NCBI RefSeq assembly: GCF_008728855.1
Contig: NZ_CP042906.1
Span: forward strand, 1,116,001-1,180,000
Source of the DNA: Hypericibacter terrae
Lineage (GTDB): Bacteria; Pseudomonadota; Alphaproteobacteria; Dongiales; Dongiaceae
Direction: 5' to 3'
Length of the DNA: 64,000 nucleotides
Under the pieces are notes generated by a model that saw only the letters and a list, made by a program, of their open reading frames with translations, was not told the origin of the DNA and did not search any database. Made by a program: the position numbers and the translations under genes. Within the stretch, counting starts at the first letter, position 1; each line of letters opens with the position of its first letter. Shown piece by piece: positions 8,018-17,146 of this stretch.

Positions 8018-9784
8018 GTGGCCGCGAAGCGCCGCTTCCAGCTGGTCCTGATCAAGCCGTCGCATTACGACGACGACGGCTATGTCATTCGCTGGTGGCG
8101 GGCGATGATCCCGTCCAATTCTCTCGCCGCCGTCTACGGCATCGCGGCCGACTGCGCCGGGCGGCGCGTGCTCGGGCCCGATGTCGAGATCGACATCGCG
8201 GTCATCGACGAGACCAACAGCCGGATCGACCTGCCGTCATTGCTGGACCGTTTCCGGCGGCAGGGCGGTTTCGGGCTGGTGGCGCTGGTCGGCGTCCAGT
8301 CGAACCAGTATCCGCGCGCCCTCGACATCGCGCGCCCCTTCCGGGCGGCGGGGATTCCCGTCGCCATGGGCGGGTTCCATGTCTCGGGCTGCCTGGCGAT
8401 GCTGGACGGGCACGCGGTGGGGCTGGACGAATGCCGCGAGATGGGCATCGCCATGTTCGCCGGCGAGGCCGAGGGACGGCTCGATCTCGTGCTGCGCGAC
8501 GCCGCCGCGGGCCGGCTGGCGCCGCTCTACGATTTCATGAAGGATCTGCCGGCGATGGAAGGCACGCCCGTGCCCTTCATGCCGAAACAATATGTGCAGC
8601 GCACGCTCGGATTCAGCACCAGCTTCGACGCCGGCCGCGGCTGCCCCTATCAATGCTCCTTCTGCACCATCATCAATGTGCAGGGCCGCAAGTCGCGATT
8701 CCGCTCGGCCGACGATGTCGAGAAGCTGGTGCGCCTCAACTGGGCGCAGGGCATCCACAAATTCTTCATCACCGACGACAATTTCGCCCGCAACCGCGAG
8801 TGGGAGGCGATCTTCGACCGCCTGATCGAGTTGCGCGAGAAGGGCGGCATTCCCCTCGGCCTGATGATCCAGGTGGACACGCTCTGCCACAAGATCCCGA
8901 ACTTCATCGTGAAGGCGAAACGGGCCGGCGTCACCCGCGTCTTCATCGGGCTGGAGAACGTCAACCCCGACAATCTCGCGGCCGCCAAGAAGCGCCAGAA
9001 CAAGATCACCGAATATCGCCGGATGCTGCTGGCCTGGAAGGCGCAGGGCATCATCACGCTGGCGGGCTACATCCTTGGGTTTCCCGCGGACACGCCGGCG
9101 ACGATCCGGCGCGACATCGCGATCATCCAGGAGGAGCTGCCGCTCGACATCATCGAGTTCTTCTGCCTGACGCCGCTGCCGGGCTCGGAGGATCATCAGA
9201 CCCTGTGGAAGAACAATGTCGCGATGGACGCCGATCTCAACAATTACGACGTCGAGCATGTCTGCACAGCGCATCCGAGAATGAGCCGGGCGGAATGGGA
9301 GGGCATCTATCGCGAGGCCTGGTCGCTCTATTATACGCCGGAGCATATGGAGACCTTGCTGCGCCGCGCGGCCGCGACGGGCGTGCCGATCGGCAGCCTC
9401 ATCAAGCTCCTGGTCAATTTTTCGACCACGGTCCGGCTCGAGAATTTGCATCCGCTCCAGGGCGGACTCCTCCGGCTCAAGCGGCCGTCCGAGCGCCGCC
9501 CCGGGCTGCCGCGCGAGAGCGCCTGGCGGTTTTGGCCCCGCTTCGTCCTGGAGACCCTGGGCAAGCATGCGGTCATCGTGGGCATGATCGCCCGGCTGCT
9601 GTGGCTGCGCCGTGCGATCGCCCGCGATCCTGCGGCGGGGTCCTATACGGATCGCGCGCTGACGCCGGTGGGCGAGGACGATGACGAGACGCTCGACCTC
9701 CTGACGCAGACCACCGGCGGTCGGGCCGCGGTCGCGCATGCCAGGAAGATCGCCGAGCTCACCGCGATCGGCCGCGACGGCTGA
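8018..9784 (+). CDS. B12-binding-domain radical SAM protein
   Basis: About 588 residues from a GTG preceded by GGAACGGA; an in-frame ATG at 7979 is an alternative. The N-terminus (IKPSHYDDDGYVI, then a Rossmann-like region with VGVQSNQYP and MGGFHVSG) is a cobalamin-binding-type domain. The [4Fe-4S] SAM cluster motif is Cys209-x3-Cys213-x2-Cys216 within GRGCPYQCSFC. The TIM-barrel follows, with FFITDDNFARN and the family's IGLENVNPDN. This architecture is found in anaerobic Mg-protoporphyrin cyclase-, hopanoid- and methyltransferase-type enzymes. Its reaction is unknown. A PLP decarboxylase begins 27 bp downstream, so the two probably act together. Confidence 0.9.
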   Translation: MAAKRRFQLVLIKPSHYDDDGYVIRWWRAMIPSNSLAAVYGIAADCAGRRVLGPDVEIDIAVIDETNSRIDLPSLLDRFRRQGGFGLVALVGVQSNQYPRALDIARPFRAAGIPVAMGGFHVSGCLAMLDGHAVGLDECREMGIAMFAGEAEGRLDLVLRDAAAGRLAPLYDFMKDLPAMEGTPVPFMPKQYVQRTLGFSTSFDAGRGCPYQCSFCTIINVQGRKSRFRSADDVEKLVRLNWAQGIHKFFITDDNFARNREWEAIFDRLIELREKGGIPLGLMIQVDTLCHKIPNFIVKAKRAGVTRVFIGLENVNPDNLAAAKKRQNKITEYRRMLLAWKAQGIITLAGYILGFPADTPATIRRDIAIIQEELPLDIIEFFCLTPLPGSEDHQTLWKNNVAMDADLNNYDVEHVCTAHPRMSRAEWEGIYREAWSLYYTPEHMETLLRRAAATGVPIGSLIKLLVNFSTTVRLENLHPLQGGLLRLKRPSERRPGLPRESAWRFWPRFVLETLGKHAVIVGMIARLLWLRRAIARDPAAGSYTDRALTPVGEDDDETLDLLTQTTGGRAAVAHARKIAELTAIGRDG

Positions 9785-9811
9785 CGTGATGGCGATGAGG
9801 GAGTCTTGACG

Positions 9812-11272
9812 ATGACCGATCCCCGCGAGACGGCCGGGAAGGGAAGCGCGATGCCGGCCGGCTGGAGCGCCGCGGACGAGCTCATGCTCGATCGGGCGGC
9901 AAAGCATGCCATCGAGTTCCGGCGTTCTCTCGCCACGCGCCCGCAGCGGCCGCGGAAGAGCTTAGGCGACATGCGTCAGGCTTTTGCAGGGCCCCTGGCG
10001 GCGCAGGGCAGGGACGGTATCGATGTCATCGAGGACCTGGTCGCTCGGGCCGACCCCGGCCTCGCTGCCATGGCCGGGCCGCGTTTCTTCGGATGGGTGA
10101 TCGGCGCCTCGCATCCTGCCGGCGTCGCCGCCGACTGGCTCACCAGCGCCTGGGGGCAGAACGCGGCGGGGCACACGCCCACGCCGGCGGTCGCGGCTTG
10201 CGAAGAGATTGCGGCGGGCTGGCTGCTGGAACTGCTCGATCTGCCGCGCGAATGTTCCGTCGGCTTCGTCACCGGCGCGACGATGGCGAACCTGACCTGT
10301 CTCGCGGCTGCGCGCGGCGAGATGCTGCGGCGGGCGGGCTGGGACGCCGATGCCGACGGGCTGTTCGGCGCGCCGCCGATCCAGGTCATTCTCGGCGAAG
10401 AAGCCCATGCCTCCGTCTTTGCCGCCTTGCAGCTCCTGGGCCTGGGACATCACCGGGTCACCCGCCTGCCGGTGGACGATCAGGGCCGGATGGAGCTCCG
10501 GGCTTTCGAGACGGCGATGGCGCGGACCGAGGGGCCCGTCATCGCGATCGCACAAGCAGGCCATGTCAACAGCGGCGCCTTCGATCCGATCGGGGAGATC
10601 GCGGCGATCGGCCACCGGCGGAAGGCCTGGCTGCATATCGATGGCGCCTTCGGCCTCTGGGCACGCGCCTGTCCCGAGACGGCGTCGCTGGTGCAGGGGC
10701 TCGAGGCCGCCGACTCCTGGGCCACCGACGGCCATAAATGGCTGCAGCTGCCTTACGATTGCGGTTTCGCCATCGTACGCGATGCCGAAGCGCATCGCCG
10801 CGCCATGACGATCACCGCCAGTTATCTGCCGGCTTTGTCGGCGGGCGAGCGTATTCCTGCCGACTATGTGCCGGAGCTCTCGCGGCGGGCGCGCGCCTTT
10901 CCCGTCTGGGCGATGATTCAGGCGCTGGGGCGGGACGGCGTCGCGCAGATGGTGGCACGGCATTGCCGGATCGCGCGCCGGATGGCCGAGGCGCTCGGCG
11001 CCGAAGCGGGCATCGCTGTGCTCAATCGGGTCGAGCTGAACCAAATCGTGGTCAGGTTCGGCGGCGACGGGCCTTCAGGCGACGATCTGACCCGCCGGGT
11101 GATCGAACGGGTTCAGAGGGACGGCACCTGCTTTGCGGCCGGCGCCCAATGGAAGGGCCGCTGGATCATGCGCCTCTCCGTCATCTCCTGGTACACCACC
11201 GAGGCCGAAGCCGATCGCGCCGTTGGCGCGATCGTCGGCGCCTGGCGCGCGATCCGGGCGGGCGAAGCCTGA
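9812..11272 (+). CDS. Group II PLP-dependent amino acid decarboxylase
   Basis: About 486 residues related to aromatic-L-amino-acid, glutamate and 2,4-diaminobutyrate decarboxylases. The PLP lysine is Lys309 in TDGHKWLQLPYDCGF. The family's 'HTPTPAVAACEEIAAGWLLELLDLP', 'GFVTGATMANLTCLAAAR', 'EAHASVF' and 'AGHVNSGAFDPI' blocks are all present, so a catalytically intact enzyme is expected. ATG 9812 was chosen over an in-frame TTG at 9806 because GAGGGAG lies at a better distance. It follows the B12 radical SAM gene with a 27-bp gap; the amine product may be modified by that enzyme, or the reverse. Confidence 0.9.
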   Translation: MTDPRETAGKGSAMPAGWSAADELMLDRAAKHAIEFRRSLATRPQRPRKSLGDMRQAFAGPLAAQGRDGIDVIEDLVARADPGLAAMAGPRFFGWVIGASHPAGVAADWLTSAWGQNAAGHTPTPAVAACEEIAAGWLLELLDLPRECSVGFVTGATMANLTCLAAARGEMLRRAGWDADADGLFGAPPIQVILGEEAHASVFAALQLLGLGHHRVTRLPVDDQGRMELRAFETAMARTEGPVIAIAQAGHVNSGAFDPIGEIAAIGHRRKAWLHIDGAFGLWARACPETASLVQGLEAADSWATDGHKWLQLPYDCGFAIVRDAEAHRRAMTITASYLPALSAGERIPADYVPELSRRARAFPVWAMIQALGRDGVAQMVARHCRIARRMAEALGAEAGIAVLNRVELNQIVVRFGGDGPSGDDLTRRVIERVQRDGTCFAAGAQWKGRWIMRLSVISWYTTEAEADRAVGAIVGAWRAIRAGEA

Positions 11273-11294
11273 CGCCCTTCCCCCGGGCCGGGCC

Positions 11295-11999
11295 TCAATG
11301 GTGGTAGTGGTGATAGCCGTTCCCGCCACCGCCGCCGAAATAGAAGGAGAATCGCGGCCCCCAGAAGGGCGCCGGGTAGTAATAGCGGGGATAGGGGCGC
11401 GGGTAGTAATAGCCGTAGGGCGCGTAATAGGGATAAGGCGGGTAATAATAAGACGGCGCCGGATAGACATAGACCGGCGCGGGTGGAGGAACGGGCGCTG
11501 GCTCGTAATAGGCCGTCTGCGGCGGGGGCGCGGGAGGCGGTGGCGCCATGGTGATCGAGGTCTTGTTGCCGCTCGTGGCCATGCATTGCTGATAGGCAAG
11601 GTCGTAACGCTGCTGCACATCGCCGGCCGCTTCGTTGGCGTTGCCGATACCGACGGCCGATCCCGTCAAGAGGCCCGCCCCGCCGCCGATGGCGGCGCCC
11701 GCCGCGGGATTGCCCGCCGCCGTGCCGATCAGCGCGCCCGCGGCGGCCCCGACCGCCGTGCCCACGGCAGCGGTGGCGACGCCCGACTGATTGGCGGCGG
11801 CGCCCGGCGACGCGCCGATCCGCTGGCCGGCGAATTGCCGGCAGACGATGTCGTCCTGGTTGAACTGGCTCAGGGTCTTGCCGTCGCCCGGCATGACCGG
11901 AAGGCTGGGCCCGACGGGAGCCTCGGAGGCGCAGGCGCCCAGGCTCAGCAAGGCGGCAACGGCGATGACAAACCGGATAGGTGACGAAGAGTGACGCAT
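11295..11999 (-). CDS. Glycine-zipper outer-membrane lipoprotein
   Basis: A 234-residue lipoprotein. The signal peptide ends at the lipobox LSLGAC at about residue 23. A Gly/Ala-rich stretch (residues about 75-115, repeated GAAAGALIG, GAAIGGGAG) forms a glycine-zipper hairpin like those in YMGG/OmpA-linked lipoproteins. The C-terminal third is a Pro/Tyr-rich low-complexity tail (repeated YYYP, PYPYY) ending in Gly and His runs. It probably sits in the outer membrane, with the tail in the periplasm or at the surface. Upstream, at 12076-12087, is the AT palindrome AGAAAATTTTCT. It is convergent with the decarboxylase gene and is probably unrelated to it. Confidence 0.8.
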   Translation of the reverse strand: MRHSSSPIRFVIAVAALLSLGACASEAPVGPSLPVMPGDGKTLSQFNQDDIVCRQFAGQRIGASPGAAANQSGVATAAVGTAVGAAAGALIGTAAGNPAAGAAIGGGAGLLTGSAVGIGNANEAAGDVQQRYDLAYQQCMATSGNKTSITMAPPPPAPPPQTAYYEPAPVPPPAPVYVYPAPSYYYPPYPYYAPYGYYYPRPYPRYYYPAPFWGPRFSFYFGGGGGNGYHHYHH

Positions 12000-12137
12000 G
12001 GCAGGGATACTCGTGAAGAAGGCATAGTTCCGCCCTGGATCACACGGTCCTGCTGGTCGAATCCTGCGTCGCTATAGAAAATTTTCTTCGGCTGAACGTC
12101 GATTTCGGTCGGGCCCCGCCGGCGCCTGTTCTTAGAC

Positions 12138-12620
12138 TCAATCTAGTTCGACAGATCGATGCAGGCTGTCAGATTGCGGGACCACGAAGCACTCGATGCC
12201 GAAATCCAACTGCAGATCGGCCATTTTAGCGAGCGTTTCTATGGGCACATTGTCTCCCAGATGCCCATCGCTAAAGAAAGTAACACTGATTTCCGCTTTG
12301 CCGCCCGTTGCACGCAAATTGAGCAAAAATGCTTCGTGAGGCAGCAGACGATCCACCAACATTGTGATTTTGTCAGCGAACCACTGTGCACTCAATTCAT
12401 AGCGGATAGAGTGCCGCCACGCCGTAAACCGATAGGTGCCTCCCAATAATTTCCCATTGAATCCCCTTCTCGGCTGGCCGACACCCAATGAGATCAACGG
12501 CTCGATCCCCAACGCTGCGGTGATTTCCGCAGGATTCATTGTCGGATGACGGATGAGCAGTTGGACATCAACTCGCCGGGGTTCACCTTTATCATCTTCG
12601 TTTAGTTTGCGTTTAGCCAT
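12138..12620 (-). CDS. DUF4279-like protein
   Basis: A 160-residue soluble protein. The opening 'VDVQLLIRHPTMNPAEITAALGIEP' followed by 'GQPRRGF' and 'YRFTAWRHS' is how DUF4279 proteins start, and the C-terminus 'LDFGIECFVVPQSDS' also fits. DUF4279 members often occur next to toxin or contact-dependent inhibition genes and are suspected immunity-type proteins; no toxin is visible here. Base composition is clearly lower in GC than the flanking genes and the codons are less biased, which suggests recent acquisition. No good ribosome site precedes the ATG. Divergent from the next gene by about 90 bp. Confidence 0.65.
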   Translation of the reverse strand: MAKRKLNEDDKGEPRRVDVQLLIRHPTMNPAEITAALGIEPLISLGVGQPRRGFNGKLLGGTYRFTAWRHSIRYELSAQWFADKITMLVDRLLPHEAFLLNLRATGGKAEISVTFFSDGHLGDNVPIETLAKMADLQLDFGIECFVVPQSDSLHRSVELD

Positions 12621-12711
12621 AACGGTACCGGTGCGCCCATTCGTCTGTGGAAACGCCCCATTCTATTATCAGTTGTGTTATTTTGGCACCGAGATTCATT
12701 GGACGGGTGCA

Positions 12712-13422
12712 ATGATGAAATCCATTCAAGCGCGGCGATTCCAGGCGAGAGCGACGCCGATACCCAGTGCGACACCGGGAACGATGGATTCTAGCCTTGT
12801 CACGATCTTCGACGGAGATGTCGAGATCGGGAATTACCAGCGAAATTATCCAAGCTTCGCTGAAACGACGTTCGAGCCGTTTGAGCAGGGTGGCGAGTGG
12901 TATGCTCTTTACTCGCCCGATTACACATTGACGCGGATTATGAAGCTGCCGGAATGCCGGGATATCGGGAGCGAAGACCATCATTCAAACGGATTCTGTC
13001 CTGTCGAGCTCTTTGTCCCGCGTTATCGGATGGTGACGGCGATGCAGCCATTCCCCGGCCCCGAGCGTGAAAGTCTATGGTTTGAGTCCGATGGCGAGGA
13101 GCGACGGGATCCGTCTTCCAGCTCCGTCAGAAGTAGCTTTTCCCTTGGACCTTGGCGATCACTGGATATCGGGTTTGTCGCCGGATGCCATTGGGGCGAC
13201 GACAGCAGTTGGAAACTTGAGGTGTTCGATTTGTCACGGGCGGCGGATGGGGTGCTCCATCGCACCGCCCGGTTCGGGCATCTGCAACTTGGTAAGCTGC
13301 CCCTCGCCGACGCGATCCGTCTGAATCGCTTTCTTCCTTATTACGAACTGAGGGCAACGATCATTCAGCAGCAGCGCTGGGATGTGCGAACCGGGGCGCT
13401 GATCGATCAGTATGATGAGTAA
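12712..13422 (+). CDS. Hypothetical protein (low-GC neighbour of the DUF4279 gene)
   Basis: About 236 residues from the first of two adjacent ATGs (MMKSIQ...). The frame is open further upstream, but that part overlaps the divergent gene. Composition is rich in aromatic residues and acidic turns: 'FDGDVEIGNYQRNYPSFAET', 'GEWYALYSPDYTLTRIMKLP', 'GFCPVELFVPRY', then 'SLDIGFVAGCHWGDDSSWKLEVFDLS'. This looks like a compact all-beta protein with a conserved YALYSPDYT core. It has no signal peptide and no recognised catalytic motif. GC is lower than in surrounding genes, like that of its divergent partner. Confidence 0.65.
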   Translation: MMKSIQARRFQARATPIPSATPGTMDSSLVTIFDGDVEIGNYQRNYPSFAETTFEPFEQGGEWYALYSPDYTLTRIMKLPECRDIGSEDHHSNGFCPVELFVPRYRMVTAMQPFPGPERESLWFESDGEERRDPSSSSVRSSFSLGPWRSLDIGFVAGCHWGDDSSWKLEVFDLSRAADGVLHRTARFGHLQLGKLPLADAIRLNRFLPYYELRATIIQQQRWDVRTGALIDQYDE

Positions 13423-13464
13423 GCCACAACCTCAGTTTGGCTCGATCTGCGGCTATTGGCTCAC

Positions 13465-14637
13465 CTAAACCATCGGCGGGGCGAAGATCGTCTTACCCTT
13501 CACCTTGATCTCCACATCGACCGCGTAGGTCTTGAGCGTTTTCGCGTTGATCTCGACGCCGAGACCCGGCGCATCGGGGATCTCGATCTCGCCCTTGGCG
13601 TTGGGGGCGATGCGCGTAGTGGTGAGCTCGGTGGCGAGGCTGCTGAGCTGGGTCGGGTATTCGCAGATCCAGCTGTCCTTCATCCCAGCATAGGGCTGGA
13701 GCGAGGCGCTCAGCGCCAGGTTCGAGGTGAAGGTGTGATTGACATAAGTGACGCCTTTCTTCACGGCATAGTCGGCGACCTGCTTGGCTGGCCCCAACCC
13801 GCCGATGCGCCCGCAATCGATCTGGATGAATCCGACATGGCCGTAATCGATCAGATGCTCGGCCATGTAACGGTTATGGGCGGCCTCGCCGCCGGCGAGC
13901 TTCACCGCACCGCTGCGCGCGGCAAGCTTGCCATAGGCTTCGTAGGAGAATCCGCCGAACGGCTCCTCGAGCCAGGTGACCTTGTTGGCATTGAGCGAGG
14001 CCAGGCGCTTGGAAGCGGCCTCGACATCGTCGGCGAAGATCTGGCCGGCATCGATCAGGAGGATTCCGTCGGCGCCCAATCCCTCCCGGGCGGCGGCAAC
14101 CTGGGCGATGTCGCCTTCGAGGCTATCGCCATAGGGCGCCCAGCCGAATTTGGCGGCCCTGAATCCTTTCGCCCTTATGTCGCGCGCGCGTTCGAGCGTC
14201 TGCTGCGCCGTCGTGCCGAACAGCACGGAGGCATAAGGGGTCTTGGGATAGGCCTTGGCATGGCCCAGCAATTTCCATGACGGCTCGCCGCGCACATGGC
14301 CCAGGAGATCCCACAGCGCCATCTCGATGCCGGACCAGGTGTGCGGCGCCTGCAGCAGATCCATGCTGTTGAAGGCGAGGGTCGCGGCCATGCGCTTGAT
14401 ATCGTCGGGTCCGTCCAGCTTCTCGCCGAGGACCGAGGCCGAGACCGGACGGCAGGCGCCGTGCGACATCGGACAGACGAAGGCCGCGATCGAGGGCAGG
14501 GGGGCCGCCTCGCATTCTCCCCATCCGGCATGGCCGCCGGCCGAGACGCGAACCACCAGCGCGTCCTGGCTGCCATCTCCCGCCGTCGTGACGATGGGCA
14601 TCGAGAGATAGAAGAAGTCGACGCTGTCGATTTTCAT
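13465..14637 (-). CDS. Mandelate racemase / muconate-lactonizing (enolase superfamily) enzyme
   Basis: A 390-residue enolase-superfamily enzyme. Metal ligands are Asp196 (LLIDAG), Glu224 (WLEEPF) and Glu251 (AGGE), followed by DCGRIGG and the VNHTF His near residue 301. 'AAKFGWAPYG' near residue 163 supplies the first-half acid/base position. Such proteins usually dehydrate sugar acids such as galactonate, gluconate or fuconate. The start is ATG 14637, with GGAAAG upstream. It is divergent from an SDR and a sugar ABC transporter across 182 bp containing a palindrome, so it probably dehydrates the sugar acid handled by that cluster. Confidence 0.9.
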   Translation of the reverse strand: MKIDSVDFFYLSMPIVTTAGDGSQDALVVRVSAGGHAGWGECEAAPLPSIAAFVCPMSHGACRPVSASVLGEKLDGPDDIKRMAATLAFNSMDLLQAPHTWSGIEMALWDLLGHVRGEPSWKLLGHAKAYPKTPYASVLFGTTAQQTLERARDIRAKGFRAAKFGWAPYGDSLEGDIAQVAAAREGLGADGILLIDAGQIFADDVEAASKRLASLNANKVTWLEEPFGGFSYEAYGKLAARSGAVKLAGGEAAHNRYMAEHLIDYGHVGFIQIDCGRIGGLGPAKQVADYAVKKGVTYVNHTFTSNLALSASLQPYAGMKDSWICEYPTQLSSLATELTTTRIAPNAKGEIEIPDAPGLGVEINAKTLKTYAVDVEIKVKGKTIFAPPMV

Positions 14638-14770
14638 GTCAGGTTTCTTTCCGTCATCATGGCGTCGGTTCAGGCGCGGTCGGGAGGGCTTCCTGCCCGA
14701 TCCCAATCCCTTGACCGCTATTCAATCTGACCGCAGAGTAACTTCCAAGATACTAGAGCAAAGTCCAGAA

Positions 14771-14789
14771 TGCCGGAAAATATCCGGCA
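14771..14789. promoter_or_regulatory. Inverted repeat, candidate operator between divergent sugar genes
   Basis: The perfect inverted repeat TGCCGGA-AAATA-TCCGGCA (7-bp arms, 5-bp spacer) lies in the 182-bp divergent region, 31 bases before the SDR start. Size and symmetry match a dimeric repressor site of the LacI or GntR kind. No regulator gene is adjacent. A related 8-bp palindrome TGCCGGCA occurs at 20219-20226, upstream of the ABC ATPase gene of the same system. Confidence 0.55.
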
Positions 14790-14819
14790 AAAGACCAAGC
14801 CGATCGGTCGGGGGGCCGG

Positions 14820-15596
14820 ATGCAACTGCTGCGAGATCGTGTCTGCGTCATCAGCGGTGCCGGGCAGGGCCTGGGCCGCGCGGTGGCGCTGGAGATGGCG
14901 GGCGAGGGGGCGAATGTCGTCCTGCTCGAACGCAATCCCGACACGCTGGCGCAGGTGGCGGCCGAGATCGCTGCCAAGGGCGGCAGCGCCCTGCCCTATG
15001 CGCTCGACGTCACCGATTATGACGCCTATGGCCGCATCGTCGCCGACGTGATCGCGAAGCGCGGGAAGATCGACGTGCTGGTCAACAACGCCGCGATCAA
15101 TCCGCCCGCGCGGACGATCCTGGAAGACAGGCTCGAGGACTGGCGCCGAACCATCCAGATCAATCTCGAGGCCGTCTATATGGGCTCGAAGCTGGTGGCG
15201 CCGCATATGGTGAAGCGGAAGGCGGGGCGCATCATCAGCATCGCCTCGATCCAGGGCTTCGCCTCGAGCGGCACCGTCGGGGCCTACAACGCCGCCAAGG
15301 GCGGCATCATCGCCTTCACCAAATCGATGGCGGTCGAGCTCGGGCCCCATGAGATTCTCGTCAATGCCGTGGCGCCGGGATACATGTCGACGCCGATGTC
15401 GGTCATCAACGGCGTCAACGAGACCGAGACGCCCGAATTCATCGACCTCTATGTGACGAAGGGCCGGATTCCGCTGCGCCGGACCGGTTATCCCGAGGAT
15501 GTCTCCGGCACGGTGATCTTTCTCGCCTCGCCTTATTGCCGTTACATGACCGGCCAGCTGCTGGTCGTCGACGGCGGATTGATGAGCACGTTCTGA
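14820..15596 (+). CDS. SDR family oxidoreductase
   Basis: A 258-residue classical SDR. The nucleotide motif is SGAGQGLG near residue 13, with VNNAAIN, catalytic Ser in SIASIQ and the YNAAKGG Tyr-Lys motif. The C-terminal VDGGLMSTF is typical. It begins a plus-strand operon with a sugar ABC transporter and is divergent from an enolase-superfamily dehydratase. The combination suggests oxidation of an imported sugar or sugar lactone ahead of dehydration. Confidence 0.9.
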   Translation: MQLLRDRVCVISGAGQGLGRAVALEMAGEGANVVLLERNPDTLAQVAAEIAAKGGSALPYALDVTDYDAYGRIVADVIAKRGKIDVLVNNAAINPPARTILEDRLEDWRRTIQINLEAVYMGSKLVAPHMVKRKAGRIISIASIQGFASSGTVGAYNAAKGGIIAFTKSMAVELGPHEILVNAVAPGYMSTPMSVINGVNETETPEFIDLYVTKGRIPLRRTGYPEDVSGTVIFLASPYCRYMTGQLLVVDGGLMSTF

Positions 15597-15690
15597 CGCC
15601 GCCGGATTCCGGCCGAGCGCGGATGCCCGGGTGGGGCCCGGCGGCGGAATTCGACATTGTGACAACTGCAGCCAACAGGGACGCCCGACC

Positions 15691-17040
15691 ATGACAACGA
15701 ACAACAACGGCTCCGACGGTTTTTCACGCCGCCAGCTTCTGAAAGGCAGCGCCGCCCTCGGCGCAGGTGCAGCGCTCGGCGGCCTGCTGCCGGCGCTTTC
15801 GGCGCAGGCAGACGCGACGACCCTGAACATGTGGTGGTGGGGCGAGCAGGAGCTGCCGGGCCTTCAGGCCTTCCTCGACGATTCGGTCAAGAACTACTCG
15901 GCGGCAACCGTGAAGACGATGCTGCAGGACACGGCGGTGGTGATCTCGCAGTTCCAGACCGCGGCCGCCGCCGGCAACGCGCCCGACATCCAGTATCTCT
16001 GGAACGGCATCTATCACATGGAGAGCGTGTGGCTCGGCTATCTGAAGCCGCTGAACGGGCTCCTCAAGGACGATGTGCTGAAGGCGTCGCAGCCGACGCT
16101 GCTGAGCCATTTCGGCAACAACATCTATCGCATGGGCTGGTATCCGCAGCCGATGCTCTGGATCTACAACAAGGACCTCTTCGACAAGGCCGGACTCGAT
16201 GCCGACAGCCCGCCCAAGACCTGGGACGCGTTGCTCGCCGCTTGCGACAAGCTCAAATCCAAGGGCATCGCGCCGCTGGGCGGCGGCATCCAGGACGGCT
16301 ATTGGGGCGAATGGTTCTTCGGCCATGCGCTGGCCCAGAACATCGACAGCACCGGCGAAGCCATCGACCTCTTCACCGGCGTGCGGGACTTCAAGGACCC
16401 GAAATATTACGAGCAATGGACGCGCCTCGAGGAGCTGAAGAAGCACGACTTCCTCAATCCGGACATGTCCTCGCTCGGGCTCTATCCCGGCATCGACCTG
16501 ATCGTCGCCGGCAAGCTCGGCATGGGCGTGTCGGTGGGCGCGCGAGTGCCCGCCGACAGCAAGACCAGCAACGGGCGCATCGGCTGCATGGTCATGCCGA
16601 CCTATGGCAAAGGCAAGATGGCCGGGAAACCGATCCTCGATTCGCAAGGGCTCGGCATCTCCACCAACAGCAAGAATCCCGAGGCGGCGGCGGCCTTCCT
16701 CGAATATCTGCAGTCGCCCGAGCGGCTCCAGGTCTTCTGGGACAAGACCGGCTGGATCCCCTCCAACAGCAATTTCGATACCTCGATCATCAAGGACGAG
16801 GTGGTGAAGTCGATGTGGAAGATCTGGGGGCAGTCCGAGAACATCCCCTATGTCTCGAACGTCGTGCCGGGTCAGTTCTACGACCAGGCGCTGCTCCCGA
16901 CCGCCCAGCAGGTGGTGCAGGGCCAGATCACCGGCGAGCAGGCCGGCGAGCTCGCCGCCAAGGTGCTGGGCGAATGGCGCGACTTCAACCCGGACATGGT
17001 CGAGAACTACAAGAAGTGGGCGAAGGACCTGTCCGCCTGA
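15691..17040 (+). CDS. CUT1 sugar ABC transporter substrate-binding protein (Tat-exported)
   Basis: A 449-residue extracellular solute-binding protein, family 1. The N-terminus contains the twin-arginine motif SRRQLLKG at residues 12-19, then an Ala/Leu/Gly-rich region ending at SAQADA, so it is exported folded through Tat. The mature part opens 'TTLNMWWWGEQELPGLQAF' and contains 'AAAGNAPDIQYLWNG' and 'YPQPMLWIYNKDLFDKAGL', the usual CUT1 blocks. Two permease genes follow. The multiple Trp in the N-terminal strand suggest an aromatic sugar-stacking site. The specific sugar is unknown. Confidence 0.92.
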   Translation: MTTNNNGSDGFSRRQLLKGSAALGAGAALGGLLPALSAQADATTLNMWWWGEQELPGLQAFLDDSVKNYSAATVKTMLQDTAVVISQFQTAAAAGNAPDIQYLWNGIYHMESVWLGYLKPLNGLLKDDVLKASQPTLLSHFGNNIYRMGWYPQPMLWIYNKDLFDKAGLDADSPPKTWDALLAACDKLKSKGIAPLGGGIQDGYWGEWFFGHALAQNIDSTGEAIDLFTGVRDFKDPKYYEQWTRLEELKKHDFLNPDMSSLGLYPGIDLIVAGKLGMGVSVGARVPADSKTSNGRIGCMVMPTYGKGKMAGKPILDSQGLGISTNSKNPEAAAAFLEYLQSPERLQVFWDKTGWIPSNSNFDTSIIKDEVVKSMWKIWGQSENIPYVSNVVPGQFYDQALLPTAQQVVQGQITGEQAGELAAKVLGEWRDFNPDMVENYKKWAKDLSA

Positions 17041-17146
17041 GCCATGATCGGGGACCCGGCCGCGGGCGACGCGGGTCCGGGTCCCCATCGGTTTCTGCCG
17101 ATCGGGATGACCTCGAGCGCGCTTGCACCGGGAAGACGATCAGGCA

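Noticed and set aside
12553-12711. Extension of the hypothetical gene at 12712 to an upstream start
   Set aside because: It would overlap the divergent DUF4279 gene and has Ser/Arg-rich translation unlike the rest.
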